This document shows, piece after piece, positions 53,254 through 62,590 of a stretch of 64,000 nucleotides of DNA. The stretch comes from Acidobacteriota bacterium (GTDB taxonomy: Bacteria > Acidobacteriota > Terriglobia > Acidiferrales > UBA7541): the NCBI GenBank assembly GCA_003165465.1, contig PLUM01000101.1, positions 1 to 64,000 on the forward strand, given 5' to 3'. Position 1 is the first letter of the stretch; each line of letters opens with the position of its first letter. Under the pieces are notes generated by a model. It had not been told where the DNA came from. It did not search any database and worked only from the letters and a program-made list of their open reading frames with translations. A program made the translations under genes and the position numbers.

Positions 53254-53936
53254 GCGAGCAATTTCTCCAGATCGCGAACACTGTGCAGAATATCCAACGC
53301 TCCCAATTCACGCAGGCGTTTTGCGCGCGCCTGGTGCGCTTCGCTGCCGTGCGGCAGAACGCCGAGGAACGGCACGCGCGCGCGCTTCGCGGAAAGCGCG
53401 TCGTCGATATTGTCGCCGAGATAGAGCGCATCGCGCTTCGGCATGCCGTCGAGCAGCAGGCGCAAACCTTCCGGATCCGGCTTGCCCTTTTTCACGTCGT
53501 CCATGGTCACCGCGCGGCGAAATATTTTTCTCGCCTCGGTCCCCCCCAGCGTGTAACGCAATTCATGGCGCGTGCGCCCGGTAAAGAGCGCAAGTTCAGC
53601 TCGACGTGACCAGCGCTCCAGCCGCTTGTGCGTGATGAGCCAGCGTTCCCGCGCGACATTGCCCGGGCGGGACTTCGTGCCCCAATACATTTTCTGGAAG
53701 CGCGCCTTCACTTCCTCGTACGGAATGTCTTTTCCGAGCGACGCAATCCAATCCGTCGTCAATCGCCAGTCGTCGTTGTAGCCGGACTTGTTTTTCCATT
53801 CGTGGATTCCCGCGTAGGTGACGCGCCGCCCGGTGAAAAAATGAACCGTCTCGACGATCGACTTGTGAAACGATCCGCGCACATCCACCAGAACGCCGTC
53901 CACATCGAAAATAATTAGTTTAGGCGCGAGTTTCAT
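53250..53936 (-). CDS. HAD-family phosphatase in the his operon, candidate histidinol-phosphatase
   Basis: A 228-residue haloacid dehalogenase-type hydrolase. Motif I KLIIFDVDGVLVDVRGSF, motif II LALFTGRTRHE, motif III Lys in VKKGKPDPEGLRLLL and motif IV LYLGDNIDDALSAKRA are all present, so it should be an active phosphatase or phosphonatase. It lies between hisC and hisB with ATGA overlaps on both sides; related HAD subfamily IA genes also accompany hisB/hisC in archaea and cyanobacteria. No other histidinol-phosphatase is in this operon, so it probably supplies that step. This is inference, not shown by sequence alone. Confidence 0.8.
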   Translation of the reverse strand: MKLAPKLIIFDVDGVLVDVRGSFHKSIVETVHFFTGRRVTYAGIHEWKNKSGYNDDWRLTTDWIASLGKDIPYEEVKARFQKMYWGTKSRPGNVARERWLITHKRLERWSRRAELALFTGRTRHELRYTLGGTEARKIFRRAVTMDDVKKGKPDPEGLRLLLDGMPKRDALYLGDNIDDALSAKRARVPFLGVLPHGSEAHQARAKRLRELGALDILHSVRDLEKLLA

Positions 53937-55009
53937 AGAATTCCTTCCATGGCCCGAAGCAATTTGCGCGTATCGGCCCGCGTGCCGGCGCTGATGCGCA
54001 CAAAACCCTCGCGCGGGAAATCCCTCCGCCCGCGCACGAGAATTCCCTTCCGATCGAGAGCGCGCACGAGGCGTCTCGCCACGGGACCGAAATCCGCGAG
54101 CACAAAATTCGCGCTGCTTGGATAAATTCGAGCCCCCAGCCGCACCAGCCCCTTTTCCAGCATCGCGCGACTCTGCAAAACCTCGCGCGTGTAACCGCGC
54201 AGAAAGCGCGGATCGCCAACGGCCGCTTCCGCCGCCACGAGCGCCACCGAATTCACCGGATACGGCGTGCCCGCGCGGCGCATCACCCCCAGCAGTTCGG
54301 GCCTTCCGAAAAGACAGCCCACGCGCAGGGCCGCAAGGCCCGCCGATTTGGAAAACGTGCGCGCCACCAGCAAGTTGGGATAACGGCGAATCCACGGAAG
54401 AATCGTCAGCCCCGAAAAATCGAAGTAGGCTTCATCGACCAGGACCAGCGTGTGCGAAGCCGCCTGTAAAATTCGGCGCAGCTCGTCGCGCTTCACCAAT
54501 GTGCCCGTGGGATTATTGGGATTGGCGATGTACAGAACGCGCGGGCAGCGCTTTGCCGGCTGACGCAGCACGCGAATCACGTCGTCCACCGGAAAGCGCA
54601 TCTCTTCGTCATATCGCAACGCGGCGACGCGCGCGCCCGCCAGTTCCGCGAAAAAACGATACATGTCGAATGTCGGCTCGACGACCAGCACCGAATCGCC
54701 ATCCTCGATGAACGTATCCGCGATCAGGTGCAGCGCATCGTCGATGCCGTTCGTCAGGTGCATCTCCGCCGGCCGCACACGGAAGAAACGTGCCAGGCGC
54801 TTGGTCGTCTCCTGATACTCGGGATAAATAGCCATCTCTTCCGCTGTTATGCGTGAAAGCGCGCGCAAAACAGCGGGAGAGCAGCCCACCGTGTTCTCGT
54901 TGAAGTCGAGGCGAAGTTTTTTTGCGCGTCCTTCCGCAGGAGCGTTATACGGCGTGAGGCCCAACACCGCCTTGCGGATTGGAATTTTCAGAAGCTTTGC
55001 GCGCTTCAC
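53933..55009 (-). CDS. hisC: Histidinol-phosphate aminotransferase
   Basis: A 358-residue class I/II PLP aminotransferase. The N-terminus has KKLRLDFNENTVGCSPAVL; the PLP Lys lies in VARTFSKSAGLAALRVGCLF; LVLVDEAYFDF, YIANPNNPTGTLVKRDEL and the C-terminal Arg in DFPREGFVRISAGTR are typical. It transfers amino groups from glutamate to imidazole acetol-phosphate. The GTG at 55009 (GTGA overlap with hisD) is more likely than the ATG at 55126, which would reach into hisD. Confidence 0.94.
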   Translation of the reverse strand: MKRAKLLKIPIRKAVLGLTPYNAPAEGRAKKLRLDFNENTVGCSPAVLRALSRITAEEMAIYPEYQETTKRLARFFRVRPAEMHLTNGIDDALHLIADTFIEDGDSVLVVEPTFDMYRFFAELAGARVAALRYDEEMRFPVDDVIRVLRQPAKRCPRVLYIANPNNPTGTLVKRDELRRILQAASHTLVLVDEAYFDFSGLTILPWIRRYPNLLVARTFSKSAGLAALRVGCLFGRPELLGVMRRAGTPYPVNSVALVAAEAAVGDPRFLRGYTREVLQSRAMLEKGLVRLGARIYPSSANFVLADFGPVARRLVRALDRKGILVRGRRDFPREGFVRISAGTRADTRKLLRAMEGIL

Positions 55010-56268
55010 CGACGCACCTCGACAGCGCGGGCGTGCGCTTCCAGGCCCTCGGCGCGAGCCATGGCCGTGACGACCGGCGCGAGGCTCTTCAGTCCCGCGC
55101 GGGAAATTTCCTGCGTGCTCGAACATTTCACAAAGTCCGCGACGCTCAAGCCGCCGCGCGCGCGCGCCCAGCCGGACGTGGGCAGCACATGGTTCGTGCC
55201 GCTCGCGTAATCTCCTGCCGGCTGCGCGCTCCAGGGCCCCAGAAACACGCTTCCCGCTTCGGACAATTTTTCGACCAATGTTTTATTCACCTCCGGAATG
55301 CTCAGGTGTTCCGGAGCCACGCGGTTTGCAAATCGAATGGCCGCGTCCAGCGAAGGCGCAACCAGGATGGCGCTCGCCTGCCGCAAGGATTTCCACGCCG
55401 GATTTGTTTTCGGCAAATCGCGCAGTTGCTTTTCCACTTCCTCGGCAACCGCCTTTGCCAATCGCGCGGATGGCGTGAGCAGCAAGGCAACGGCCTCGGG
55501 ATCGTGCTCGGCCTGCGCGAGAATATCCGCGGCGATGTAGCGCGGCGATCCGCCCGTGGCCAGGATCAGCACTTCCGTCGGGCCAGCGGGCATGTCAATC
55601 GCGCAATCGTTTGACACGATGCGTTTCGCGGCGGTGACATAGCGATTGCCCGGCCCGCAAATTTTGTCCACGGCCGGAATCGATCGCGTGCCATAGGCCA
55701 GCGCGCCGATTGCCTGCGCGCCGCCCATCCGGGCAATCTCCGTTACGCCGAGAATATCAGCGGCCGCGAGCAATGCGGGACTCGGCTTCGGGCACGCCAC
55801 GACGATGCGCTTCACGCCCGCGACTTGCGCCGGAATTGCCGTCATCAAAAGCGTCGAGAAGAGCGAAAATCGCCCGCCGGGGATGTAGCAGCCGATCGTT
55901 CCGAGCGGCGTGACGCGCTGGCCGACGCGAACTCCCGGCTCCACCGTGATGGTCCACGAGCGAGGACGCTGCCCCTCGGCCACGCGGCGGATGTTTCGCG
56001 CGGCATGTTCGATCGCGCGCAAGAGATCGCGCGAAACGTCTCGCCGCGCGGCGCGGATTTCCGCGCGGCCGATCCACAGCGACTTTTGCGTGAGGCGAAG
56101 TCCGTCCAGGCGCAACGCCCAGCGAAACAACGCGGCGTCGCCGTTCTTGCGGACGTCGGCGAGAATCCGCGCGGCAACGCGTTCGGAGGCGGCGTCATGC
56201 GAACTGCGCCGCGCAAGAAATTTCGCCGCCACCGCGTCCGTTAGTTTGAGTATGCGCATCGGGTTCAA
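55006..56268 (-). CDS. hisD: Histidinol dehydrogenase
   Basis: A 420-residue enzyme that oxidises histidinol to histidine in two steps with Zn2+ and NAD+. Visible: GTIGCYIPGGRFSLFSTLLM, VDKICGPGNRYVTAAKRIVS and the signature IDMPAGPTEVLILATGG, then QAEHDPEAVALLLT, VAPEHLSI and the C-terminal YASGTNHVLPTSGWARARGG. The start may be Met1 or Met4 (MRILKL). Overlaps hisC by four bases and follows hisG by seven. Confidence 0.96.
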   Translation of the reverse strand: MNPMRILKLTDAVAAKFLARRSSHDAASERVAARILADVRKNGDAALFRWALRLDGLRLTQKSLWIGRAEIRAARRDVSRDLLRAIEHAARNIRRVAEGQRPRSWTITVEPGVRVGQRVTPLGTIGCYIPGGRFSLFSTLLMTAIPAQVAGVKRIVVACPKPSPALLAAADILGVTEIARMGGAQAIGALAYGTRSIPAVDKICGPGNRYVTAAKRIVSNDCAIDMPAGPTEVLILATGGSPRYIAADILAQAEHDPEAVALLLTPSARLAKAVAEEVEKQLRDLPKTNPAWKSLRQASAILVAPSLDAAIRFANRVAPEHLSIPEVNKTLVEKLSEAGSVFLGPWSAQPAGDYASGTNHVLPTSGWARARGGLSVADFVKCSSTQEISRAGLKSLAPVVTAMARAEGLEAHARAVEVRR

Positions 56269-56275
56269 GCTTTCC

Positions 56276-57148
56276 TCAGAGCACGATCTTATTCAGCGGA
56301 TATTCGACAATCCCCTGCGCGCCCGCGGCCTTCAGTCGCGGGATGATCGAGCGCACCACGTTTTCGTCGATGATCGTATTCACGGCGATCCAGTCCGGAT
56401 CGCTCAGCGTGGAAATCGTCGGATTCTTGAGCGCCGGAAGAACGGCGAGCACGGCGGCGAGATGCTCCTTGCGCACGTTCAGCATGATTCCGACTTTCGT
56501 GTACGCAGCGATGGCGCCCGAAAGCAGCAAATACAGGTTGGCAATTTTTTCGGCCTTCCAGGGATCGAGTACCGCCGCCTGATTCCCGATAAACACCGTG
56601 CGGGATTCGAGGATGGATTCGACAATCCGCAGATGATTGGCGCGCAGCGACGATCCCGTTTCCGTGATTTCCACGATGGCATCGGCCAGTTGCGGCACCT
56701 TAACCTCGGTCGCGCCCCAGGAAAATTCGACGCGCGCGCTGACGCCGTTGCGCGCCAGATATTGCTTCGTAATGTTCACGACTTCCGTGGCGATCACTTT
56801 TCCTTCGAGATCTTTCACCGATTGGATCAGCCCATCCTCGGGCACCGCCAGAACCCATCGCACGGGCGCGAGGCTTTGTTTCGAGTACATCAGCTCGCCG
56901 ATCTCCGCGACCTTCGAGCCGGTCTCCACCACCCAGTCGCGGCCGGTGATGCCCGCGTCGAGCGCGCCGGTTTCCACGTAGCGCGCCATTTCCTGCGCGC
57001 GCACGAGCATACAGTTGATTTCCAGATCGTCGATGCCCGGAAAATAGCTGCGCGAGCTGACCGAAATCCGCCATCCAGCCTTGGCAAAAAGCTGGATCGT
57101 CGCGTCCTGCAAACTGCCCTTGGGAATTCCCAGCCGAAGTACGCTCAT
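56276..57148 (-). CDS. hisG: ATP phosphoribosyltransferase, long form
   Basis: A 290-residue HisG of the long type with a C-terminal allosteric histidine-binding domain (about 215-290, LRTH-like [20 protein letters not shown]). First step of the pathway: ATP plus PRPP to phosphoribosyl-ATP. Core: [39 protein letters not shown] and the PRPP loop [24 protein letters not shown] region. The ATG at 57148 shares its A with the hisI TAA, and the longer frame upstream of it overlaps hisI and is discarded. Feedback inhibition by histidine is expected of long-form enzymes. Confidence 0.95.
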   Translation of the reverse strand: MSVLRLGIPKGSLQDATIQLFAKAGWRISVSSRSYFPGIDDLEINCMLVRAQEMARYVETGALDAGITGRDWVVETGSKVAEIGELMYSKQSLAPVRWVLAVPEDGLIQSVKDLEGKVIATEVVNITKQYLARNGVSARVEFSWGATEVKVPQLADAIVEITETGSSLRANHLRIVESILESRTVFIGNQAAVLDPWKAEKIANLYLLLSGAIAAYTKVGIMLNVRKEHLAAVLAVLPALKNPTISTLSDPDWIAVNTIIDENVVRSIIPRLKAAGAQGIVEYPLNKIVL

Positions 57149-57534
57149 TAGCGCGAATCCTTTCCGTAAACCGCTTTGGGGTCGAACATGCGTTCGGCGT
57201 CCACCTTGGCCTCGCCGTCGCGGGAAAGCTGCCGGAAGAAACACGAGCGGTAACCTTCGTGACAAACGCCCGGCCCGAGCGCTTCCACCCTGATCAGCAG
57301 CGTATCCACGTCACAATCCACGCGAATTTCGCGCACGCGCAGCACGTGCCCGCTTTGCTCGCCCTTGCGCCACAGTTTATTGCGCGAACGACTGTAAAAC
57401 GTGACTTCCCCGCTCGCCTGCGTCGCCGCATAGGCTTCCTCATTCATGAAGCCCAGCATCAGAACTTCGCCCGTGACCGCATCCTGAATCACCGCTGGTA
57501 ACAATCCGTCGAGTTTTTTGAAATCCAGATCCAT
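57148..57534 (-). CDS. hisI: Phosphoribosyl-AMP cyclohydrolase
   Basis: A 128-residue PRA-CH domain (no fused PRA-PH domain). Metal and catalytic residues lie in [20 protein letters not shown] and [13 protein letters not shown]. It opens PRAMP to ProFAR. The start at 57534 follows GGAGGGGCG; the frame up to 57576 lies nearer the attenuator. First structural gene of the operon; the pyrophosphohydrolase HisE is not in this window. Confidence 0.95.
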   Translation of the reverse strand: MDLDFKKLDGLLPAVIQDAVTGEVLMLGFMNEEAYAATQASGEVTFYSRSRNKLWRKGEQSGHVLRVREIRVDCDVDTLLIRVEALGPGVCHEGYRSCFFRQLSRDGEAKVDAERMFDPKAVYGKDSR

Positions 57535-57580
57535 CGCCCCTCCAGGCACTGCCATTCTCGCTTCCAAGCCGATCACAAAT

Positions 57581-57614
57581 AAAAAGCCCGCTGGCGCTTA
57601 CCGCGCCAGCGGGC
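57581..57614 (-). terminator. his attenuator terminator
   Basis: Perfect 12-bp stem 57586-57597 / 57603-57614 (GCCCGCTGGCGC with a five-base loop) followed on the minus strand by TTTTTATTTG. It lies between hisL and hisI, 46 bases before hisI. Confidence 0.92.
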
Positions 57615-57637
57615 TGATGAGTGCGAATTTCGATGCG

Positions 57638-57712
57638 CTACTCAAGCCTCCGCGGACACGGTCGTACGCCGTTATGGTGATGATGACCGTGGTGTCTCGC
57701 GGAGAAATTCAT
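57638..57712 (-). CDS. hisL: his leader peptide (attenuation)
   Basis: A 24-codon ORF: MNFSARHHGHHHHNG, then nine more residues and a stop. Six of eight codons in the centre are His, so low charged tRNA-His would stall the ribosome. The stop codon is 23 bases before the terminator stem. Segments CTCCGCG (57700-57706) and CGCGGAG (57649-57657) can pair within the leader RNA, and a second hairpin (GAGTAGCG...CGCACTC) follows the stop, which offers alternative structures. The ATG lies only about three bases from the predicted transcription start, so the peptide would be read from a nearly leaderless RNA. Confidence 0.88.
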   Translation of the reverse strand: MNFSARHHGHHHHNGVRPCPRRLE

Positions 57713-57721
57713 GGCACAAGA

Positions 57722-57750
57722 AATATACAAGAGCCGGCGATTCGCGTCAA
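57722..57750 (-). promoter_or_regulatory. his operon promoter
   Basis: TTGACG (57745-57750) and TATATT (57722-57727) on the minus strand, spacer exactly 17 bases. Expected start site near 57715, immediately before hisL. Confidence 0.85.
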
Positions 57751-57788
57751 GAGAAGCGATCGGCACTTCTGCCGAAAAGTTTTCGGGA

Positions 57789-58331
57789 TCAGTGCAAGAG
57801 CATTCCGGTGAGCGCGACGCCCAGCCCCGCAATGCCCGACATAATTCCCAGAAACCAATAGAACCGTTTGCCGGAAAGCAGCGCGAGCGACGAAATCACG
57901 AGCGCAATTTCCAGAAACACTTCTCCCAAATCGAAGCGGTCCGCCTTGCGTTGCGCGCGTGCCGATTCGCCTTCAAAATCCTTAGCCTGCTCCTCGATTT
58001 CGCCCTGTTCCTTGGTGTACCGCTCGGCTTCCTTCTGATATTTTTCGCGAATTTTTACGGCCTGCTCCTTGTCCTTGAATTCAATCAGGGAGAGGAGGTC
58101 CAGGCTCATCTCATAATTGTGGCGGCGAATGTTTTTCGCCTGGTAATACGCCCACTGATCTGTGGCGCGATTCTGCATCAGGAGTTCCTCGGTGTGCGAC
58201 CGGTGCCCCAGCAGGGAAACCATGGCCACGCACACGGCGAGGATCGCCATGGTGACGGAAATGGGGGCCAGCGAAGGATTCTCGCGCCCGTGTTCGGCAT
58301 TCTCTTTAAGCTCGCTCAGTTCGTCCGGCAT
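57789..58331 (-). CDS. DUF4337 membrane protein
   Basis: A 180-residue protein with an N-terminal helix (ISVTMAILAVCVAMVSLLG), a long charged middle (about 60-135, coiled-coil-like; NRATDQWAYYQAKNIRRHN is the family's hallmark) and two C-terminal membrane segments (FLEIALVISSLALLSG and FLGIMSGIAGLGVALTGMLL). DUF4337 is uncharacterised. It is upstream of the his promoter on the same strand. Confidence 0.9.
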   Translation of the reverse strand: MPDELSELKENAEHGRENPSLAPISVTMAILAVCVAMVSLLGHRSHTEELLMQNRATDQWAYYQAKNIRRHNYEMSLDLLSLIEFKDKEQAVKIREKYQKEAERYTKEQGEIEEQAKDFEGESARAQRKADRFDLGEVFLEIALVISSLALLSGKRFYWFLGIMSGIAGLGVALTGMLLH

Positions 58332-58390
58332 GAATGATTACGCCTCCTTGGAATTTAATATTTTAGTTGCGATTAATTTTCGATTGCATC

Positions 58391-58465
58391 GTAGCGCAGG
58401 CGTCTCGCCGGCGATTTTGCGCTCGGCTGGAAGTGCTGAAAGAGCCGGCGAGACGTCGGCGCTAC
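58391..58465. repeat. REP pair (GTAGCGCAGGCGTCTCGCCG type), copy G
   Basis: Arms 58391-58412 and 58444-58465 are near-perfect inverse copies, each a GTAG-flanked hairpin. Lies between the DUF4337 gene and hemL. Confidence 0.85.
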
Positions 58466-58489
58466 TAAAATCGCACTCAGCAATCAATT

Positions 58490-59839
58490 TTACGTTACGC
58501 ACTTCTTCAACAAGGCCGTGCCGTACTGCCCGGCTATCGCCGCCAGGCTCTCGCGGACAGCCGCAACCGTGCGATCGATATCCGCATCGGAGTGCGCCGC
58601 GGATACAAACATCGCTTCAAACTGTGAAGGCGCAAGAAGGATTCCGCGATCGAGCATTCCGCCGAAGAACCCGGCGAATTTCCGCGTGTCGCATTTTTTC
58701 GCGGCGGAATAATCCGTTACCGGCTCGCGCGCAAAGAAGAGCGTGAGAAGCGAACCCGCTCGCGCCGATGTGGCCACCGCGCCCGTTTCGCCGATTGCCG
58801 CGGCGATGCCGTCTCCCAGACGCTTCGAGCGTGCTTCGAGCGATTCGTAAAATCCAGGCGCGACCAGCAAATCCAGCGAGGCAATCCCCGCGCTCATCGC
58901 TAGAGGATTCCCGGAGAGTGTTCCGGCCTGATAGACCGGCCCGAGCGGCGCGACGCGATCCATCAAGTCGCGGCGTCCTCCGTACGCGCCCACCGGCAAT
59001 CCTCCACCAATAATTTTCCCGAGCGTCGTCAGGTCCGGCGTAATTCCGAACAGCGTCTGCGCGCCGCCGTGGCAAACGCGGAATCCGCTGATCACTTCGT
59101 CGAAGATCAGCAGCGCGCCGTGGCGCACGGTGATCTCGCGCAGCGCCTGAAGAAAGCCGGACTTCGGCGGAACAAGGCCCATATTGGCCGCGATCGGCTC
59201 GACAATCACCGCGCCAATTTTGTCCCGGTGCAAATCGAATACTTTTTCGACCGCTGCCACATCGTTGTATGGAACATTGAGCGTCAGTTCAGCGAGCACC
59301 TGCGGCACGCCGGGACACCCCGCGATTCCAAGCGTCGCGAGGCCCGAGCCCGCCTCGGAAAGAAAACTGTCCGAGTGGCCGTGATAGCACCCCTCGAATT
59401 TGACGATCAGGTCACGGCCCGTGGCGGCGCGCGCCAGGCGCACGGCGCTCATCGTCGCCTCGGTACCAGAGCTGACAAAGCGCACTTTTTCGCACGAAGG
59501 AAAAACGTTTCGGACACGCTGCGCCAGTTCGACTTCAAGTTCGGTCGGCATGCCATAGCTTGTGCCGCGCGCCGCCTGATGGGCGATGGCCTGAACAACC
59601 TTCGGATGCGCGTGGCCCAGAATCAGCGCGCCCCACGAACAGACGTAGTCGATGTATTCGTTTCCATCGGCGTCCCACAGGTGCGCGCCGGCCGCATGAT
59701 CGGCGATGATGGGTTCACCGCCCACGGCGCGAAACGCGCGCACGGGGCTGTTCACGCCGCCGACGAGCACATCGGTTGCGCGGCGAAATATTTCCTGGGA
59801 ACGGGTCTGTTCCAGTTTAACTTTTTTGGGTGAGTTCAT
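58490..59839 (-). CDS. hemL: Glutamate-1-semialdehyde 2,1-aminomutase
   Basis: A 449-residue PLP enzyme of the C5 route, converting GSA to 5-aminolevulinate. Typical motifs: [20 protein letters not shown] near the start, AHPKVVQAI, the PLP Asp/Lys region [19 protein letters not shown] and [20 protein letters not shown] (PLP-binding Lys in LGKIIGGG). Length normal (about 430-450). Last gene of the hem cluster; 39 bases after hemB. Confidence 0.96.
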   Translation of the reverse strand: MNSPKKVKLEQTRSQEIFRRATDVLVGGVNSPVRAFRAVGGEPIIADHAAGAHLWDADGNEYIDYVCSWGALILGHAHPKVVQAIAHQAARGTSYGMPTELEVELAQRVRNVFPSCEKVRFVSSGTEATMSAVRLARAATGRDLIVKFEGCYHGHSDSFLSEAGSGLATLGIAGCPGVPQVLAELTLNVPYNDVAAVEKVFDLHRDKIGAVIVEPIAANMGLVPPKSGFLQALREITVRHGALLIFDEVISGFRVCHGGAQTLFGITPDLTTLGKIIGGGLPVGAYGGRRDLMDRVAPLGPVYQAGTLSGNPLAMSAGIASLDLLVAPGFYESLEARSKRLGDGIAAAIGETGAVATSARAGSLLTLFFAREPVTDYSAAKKCDTRKFAGFFGGMLDRGILLAPSQFEAMFVSAAHSDADIDRTVAAVRESLAAIAGQYGTALLKKCVT

Positions 59840-59878
59840 CGTCGTCCGTGGACCGAACCATTCGAATCAACAGTCGCT

Positions 59879-60856
59879 TCAGCCGTTCTTCAACCACCGC
59901 GCCGCGTCCTTGGCATGGTACGTAAGAATAATGCTCGCGCCCGCGCGATGAATGGCGGTCAAAATCTCCAGCGCAATCCTCTTTTCCTCGATCCAGCCGT
60001 TTGCCGAGGCCGCCTTGACCATCGTATATTCTCCGCTCACGTTGTACGCGCCGATGGGCACGCTGAACGCCTCGCGCACGCGCTGAATAATGTCAAGATA
60101 AGCGAGCGCCGGCTTTACCATGATCATGTCCGCGCCCTCGGCCAGGTCAAGCTCGACTTCGCGAAGCGCTTCGCGCGCGTTGGCCGGGTCCATCTGGTAG
60201 CCGCGCCGGTCGCCGAATTGCGGCGCGGAATCCGCCGCGTCGCGGAACGGCCCATAAAAACCGGAACAGTACTTCGCCGCATAGCTCATGATAGCGATGT
60301 CCTGAAAGCCGCCGCCGTCCAACGCCTTGCGAATCGCCCCGACGCGGCCGTCCATCATGTCCGACGGCGCGATGATATCGGCGCCGGCGCGGGCGTGCGA
60401 AAGCGCTTCCGCCGCGAGCAGCTCCAGCGTCGGATCGTTTTTCACTTCCCCATTTTCCACGATGCCGCAATGTCCGTGATCGGTGTATTCGCAGAGGCAC
60501 ACGTCCGTCATCACCAGCAAATTCAGTTTGGCGCGCCGGACCGCTTCAATCGCGCGCTGCACCACGCCATCCGCCGCATAGGCTTCCGTGCCAGTCGCAT
60601 CCTTCTTCTCCGGGATGCCGAACAAAATAATTCCCGGAATGCCGAGCTGCTCCACTTCGCGGCATTCCTCAAGAAACGTGTCGACCGATTGCTGCGCGAC
60701 GCCCGGCATCGAAACGATCGGATTCCGAACGTTTTTCCCGGGGCACACAAACATCGGATAGATAAATCCGTGCGTCGACAGGCGCGTTTCGCGCGCCAGG
60801 GAACGAATGGCTTCCGTGCGCCTCAGCCGGCGCGGCCTTGTCACTGGAAAACTCAT
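59879..60856 (-). CDS. hemB: Porphobilinogen synthase (ALA dehydratase)
   Basis: A 325-residue enzyme that condenses two 5-aminolevulinates. The zinc motif [19 protein letters not shown] is the Cys-rich (Zn-dependent) type; Schiff-base lysines lie in [17 protein letters not shown] and [12 protein letters not shown]. Begins [20 protein letters not shown], as usual. Start overlaps the hemD end by four bases. Confidence 0.97.
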   Translation of the reverse strand: MSFPVTRPRRLRRTEAIRSLARETRLSTHGFIYPMFVCPGKNVRNPIVSMPGVAQQSVDTFLEECREVEQLGIPGIILFGIPEKKDATGTEAYAADGVVQRAIEAVRRAKLNLLVMTDVCLCEYTDHGHCGIVENGEVKNDPTLELLAAEALSHARAGADIIAPSDMMDGRVGAIRKALDGGGFQDIAIMSYAAKYCSGFYGPFRDAADSAPQFGDRRGYQMDPANAREALREVELDLAEGADMIMVKPALAYLDIIQRVREAFSVPIGAYNVSGEYTMVKAASANGWIEEKRIALEILTAIHRAGASIILTYHAKDAARWLKNG

Positions 60857-61656
60857 ACCACCCTCGCTTTGGTTTCGCCGTTCAACAAGACATATTTCTC
60901 GATTGCCGCCGCCATCGATTCGGCCGTCGTCAGCGGCGCTTCGATCGCCACTTGTAAGCCCTCATTCCGCAAGGCTTCGGCCGTCACGGGCCCGACCGCA
61001 GCGAACGCCGCTTTCGCTCCCAGGCGCGAAAAAACTTCCGCGCCGAGTGCAACGCGCATATTTTCAATCGCCGAAGGACTGAAAAACGATACGATGTCCA
61101 CCCGAGCTTCGCAAATTGCCCGCATCACTTCGGGATCAATCGCGCCCGCGCCGCCCGTATGATACGCCACCACATCGGCAACTTCCGCGCCGGCTGCCCT
61201 CAAGGCGTTCGGCAGATCGGGCCGTGCGCGATCGCTGCGCGGCAAAACAATTTTCTTGCCCGCAATCCACGCGGAAAGTTCGCCGGCCAGCGCCGTCCCA
61301 ACAAATTCCCGAGCCACATAATCGGCGGAAAATCCTTCGGCGGCCACGGCGCTTGCGGTTGCCGGGCCAACCGCCGCGCAGCGATAGTTTCCGCCGCGCT
61401 TCGGCTCCACTCCCAGCTTGCGGCAACGCCCCGCAAAAAACCGAACCGCGTTCGCGCTGGTGAACAAAATCCAATCGCACTCGCCGAGAGCATGGATGGC
61501 CCGGTCCAGCCTGGACGGTTCGATGGCCTCGGAAAAGCCGACCGAAGGAAACAGCAGCACGGCCGCGCCCATGTGTTCGAGGCGCTCCTTCAGGTCACGC
61601 GCCTGCTCGATGCCGCGCGTGATGACGATTCGTTTTCCTTCGAGCGATCTGGACAT
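60853..61656 (-). CDS. hemD: Uroporphyrinogen-III synthase
   Basis: A 267-residue HemD, divergent in sequence as is usual for this family. Two alternating alpha/beta halves: [20 protein letters not shown] at the N-terminus, then [37 protein letters not shown] and [20 protein letters not shown]; the ending has [18 protein letters not shown]. The ATG at 61656 gives a normal length; the longer frame lies over hemC. Four bases from hemC and overlapping hemB. Confidence 0.9.
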   Translation of the reverse strand: MSRSLEGKRIVITRGIEQARDLKERLEHMGAAVLLFPSVGFSEAIEPSRLDRAIHALGECDWILFTSANAVRFFAGRCRKLGVEPKRGGNYRCAAVGPATASAVAAEGFSADYVAREFVGTALAGELSAWIAGKKIVLPRSDRARPDLPNALRAAGAEVADVVAYHTGGAGAIDPEVMRAICEARVDIVSFFSPSAIENMRVALGAEVFSRLGAKAAFAAVGPVTAEALRNEGLQVAIEAPLTTAESMAAAIEKYVLLNGETKARVV

Positions 61657-61660
61657 GCCC

Positions 61661-62590
61661 TTACGCGCGCGTTCCACGGCTTTCACGATCGAGCAAAGCC
61701 TTGGCGCCTCTCTCGCGCAATTTTTGGGCGACGCGCAGGCCAATCGCTTCGGCCTCGGCGGGCGCCCCTGAATCTTTTTCCGACAAGCGCTCCGTGCCGT
61801 CCGGCGAAAGCACGACGACATCGAGCGCGAGTTTTCCATTCTCGATTCGGCCCCACGCGCCAATCGGCACCTGGCATCCGCCTCCGAGCCCGGCAAGAGC
61901 GGCGCGCTCGGCGACAACCGCGCAGCGTGTCGCTTCGTCGTTCAGCGCGGAAAGAATGCGCATCGTCCCGGCGTCCGCCGCGCGCGCCTCGATCCCAATC
62001 GCGCCCTGCCCCGCGGCGGGCAGGCTCACATCGAGCGGCAGCGCCTGAGTGATATTTCCGCTCAAGCCCAGGCGGTCAAGACCGGCCTTGGCCAGCACAA
62101 TCGCGTCGTAATCGCCGCGCCGCAGCTTTTCGATGCGTGTGTCCACGTTTCCGCGCAGTTCCAGCATGCGCAAATCGCGCCGCACATGCAGCAATTGCGA
62201 TTGGCGGCGCAGGCTGCTCGTGCCGATTCGCGCGCCCTGCGGCAGTGACTCAAGCGTCGCGCCGCTCGTCGAGAGCAGCGCATCGCGTACGTCTTCCCGC
62301 TTTCCAATCGCGGCGATCGTCAAGCCCTCGGGCAGTTCCGTCGGCACATCCTTCATGCTGTGGACGGCCAGATCGACACGCTCGTCGAGCAGAGCGTCCT
62401 CGAGTTCCATGATGAAGACGCCCTTGGTCCCCATCTCGCTGAAAATCGTTTGCTGAAATTTATCGCCGAAAGTTTTGATGATGACGATCTCCGGCTCAAT
62501 GCCCGTGGCTTCCAGCAGCGCTCGCGCCATGCTGCGCGATTGCCACAGAGCCAGCGGGCTTCCCCTCGTGCCAATTCGCAGGGCCTTCAA
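61661..62590 (-). CDS. hemC: Hydroxymethylbilane synthase (porphobilinogen deaminase)
   Basis: A 309-residue enzyme that links four porphobilinogens. The dipyrromethane Cys is in LAGLGGGCQVPIGAWGRIE; other features are LRIGTRGSPLALWQSRSMAR at the start, VHSMKDVPTELPEGL and RIGTSSLRRQSQLLHVRRDL, with the catalytic Asp in VHSMKDVP. Overlaps hemA by four bases. Confidence 0.97.
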   Translation of the reverse strand: MKALRIGTRGSPLALWQSRSMARALLEATGIEPEIVIIKTFGDKFQQTIFSEMGTKGVFIMELEDALLDERVDLAVHSMKDVPTELPEGLTIAAIGKREDVRDALLSTSGATLESLPQGARIGTSSLRRQSQLLHVRRDLRMLELRGNVDTRIEKLRRGDYDAIVLAKAGLDRLGLSGNITQALPLDVSLPAAGQGAIGIEARAADAGTMRILSALNDEATRCAVVAERAALAGLGGGCQVPIGAWGRIENGKLALDVVVLSPDGTERLSEKDSGAPAEAEAIGLRVAQKLRERGAKALLDRESRGTRA

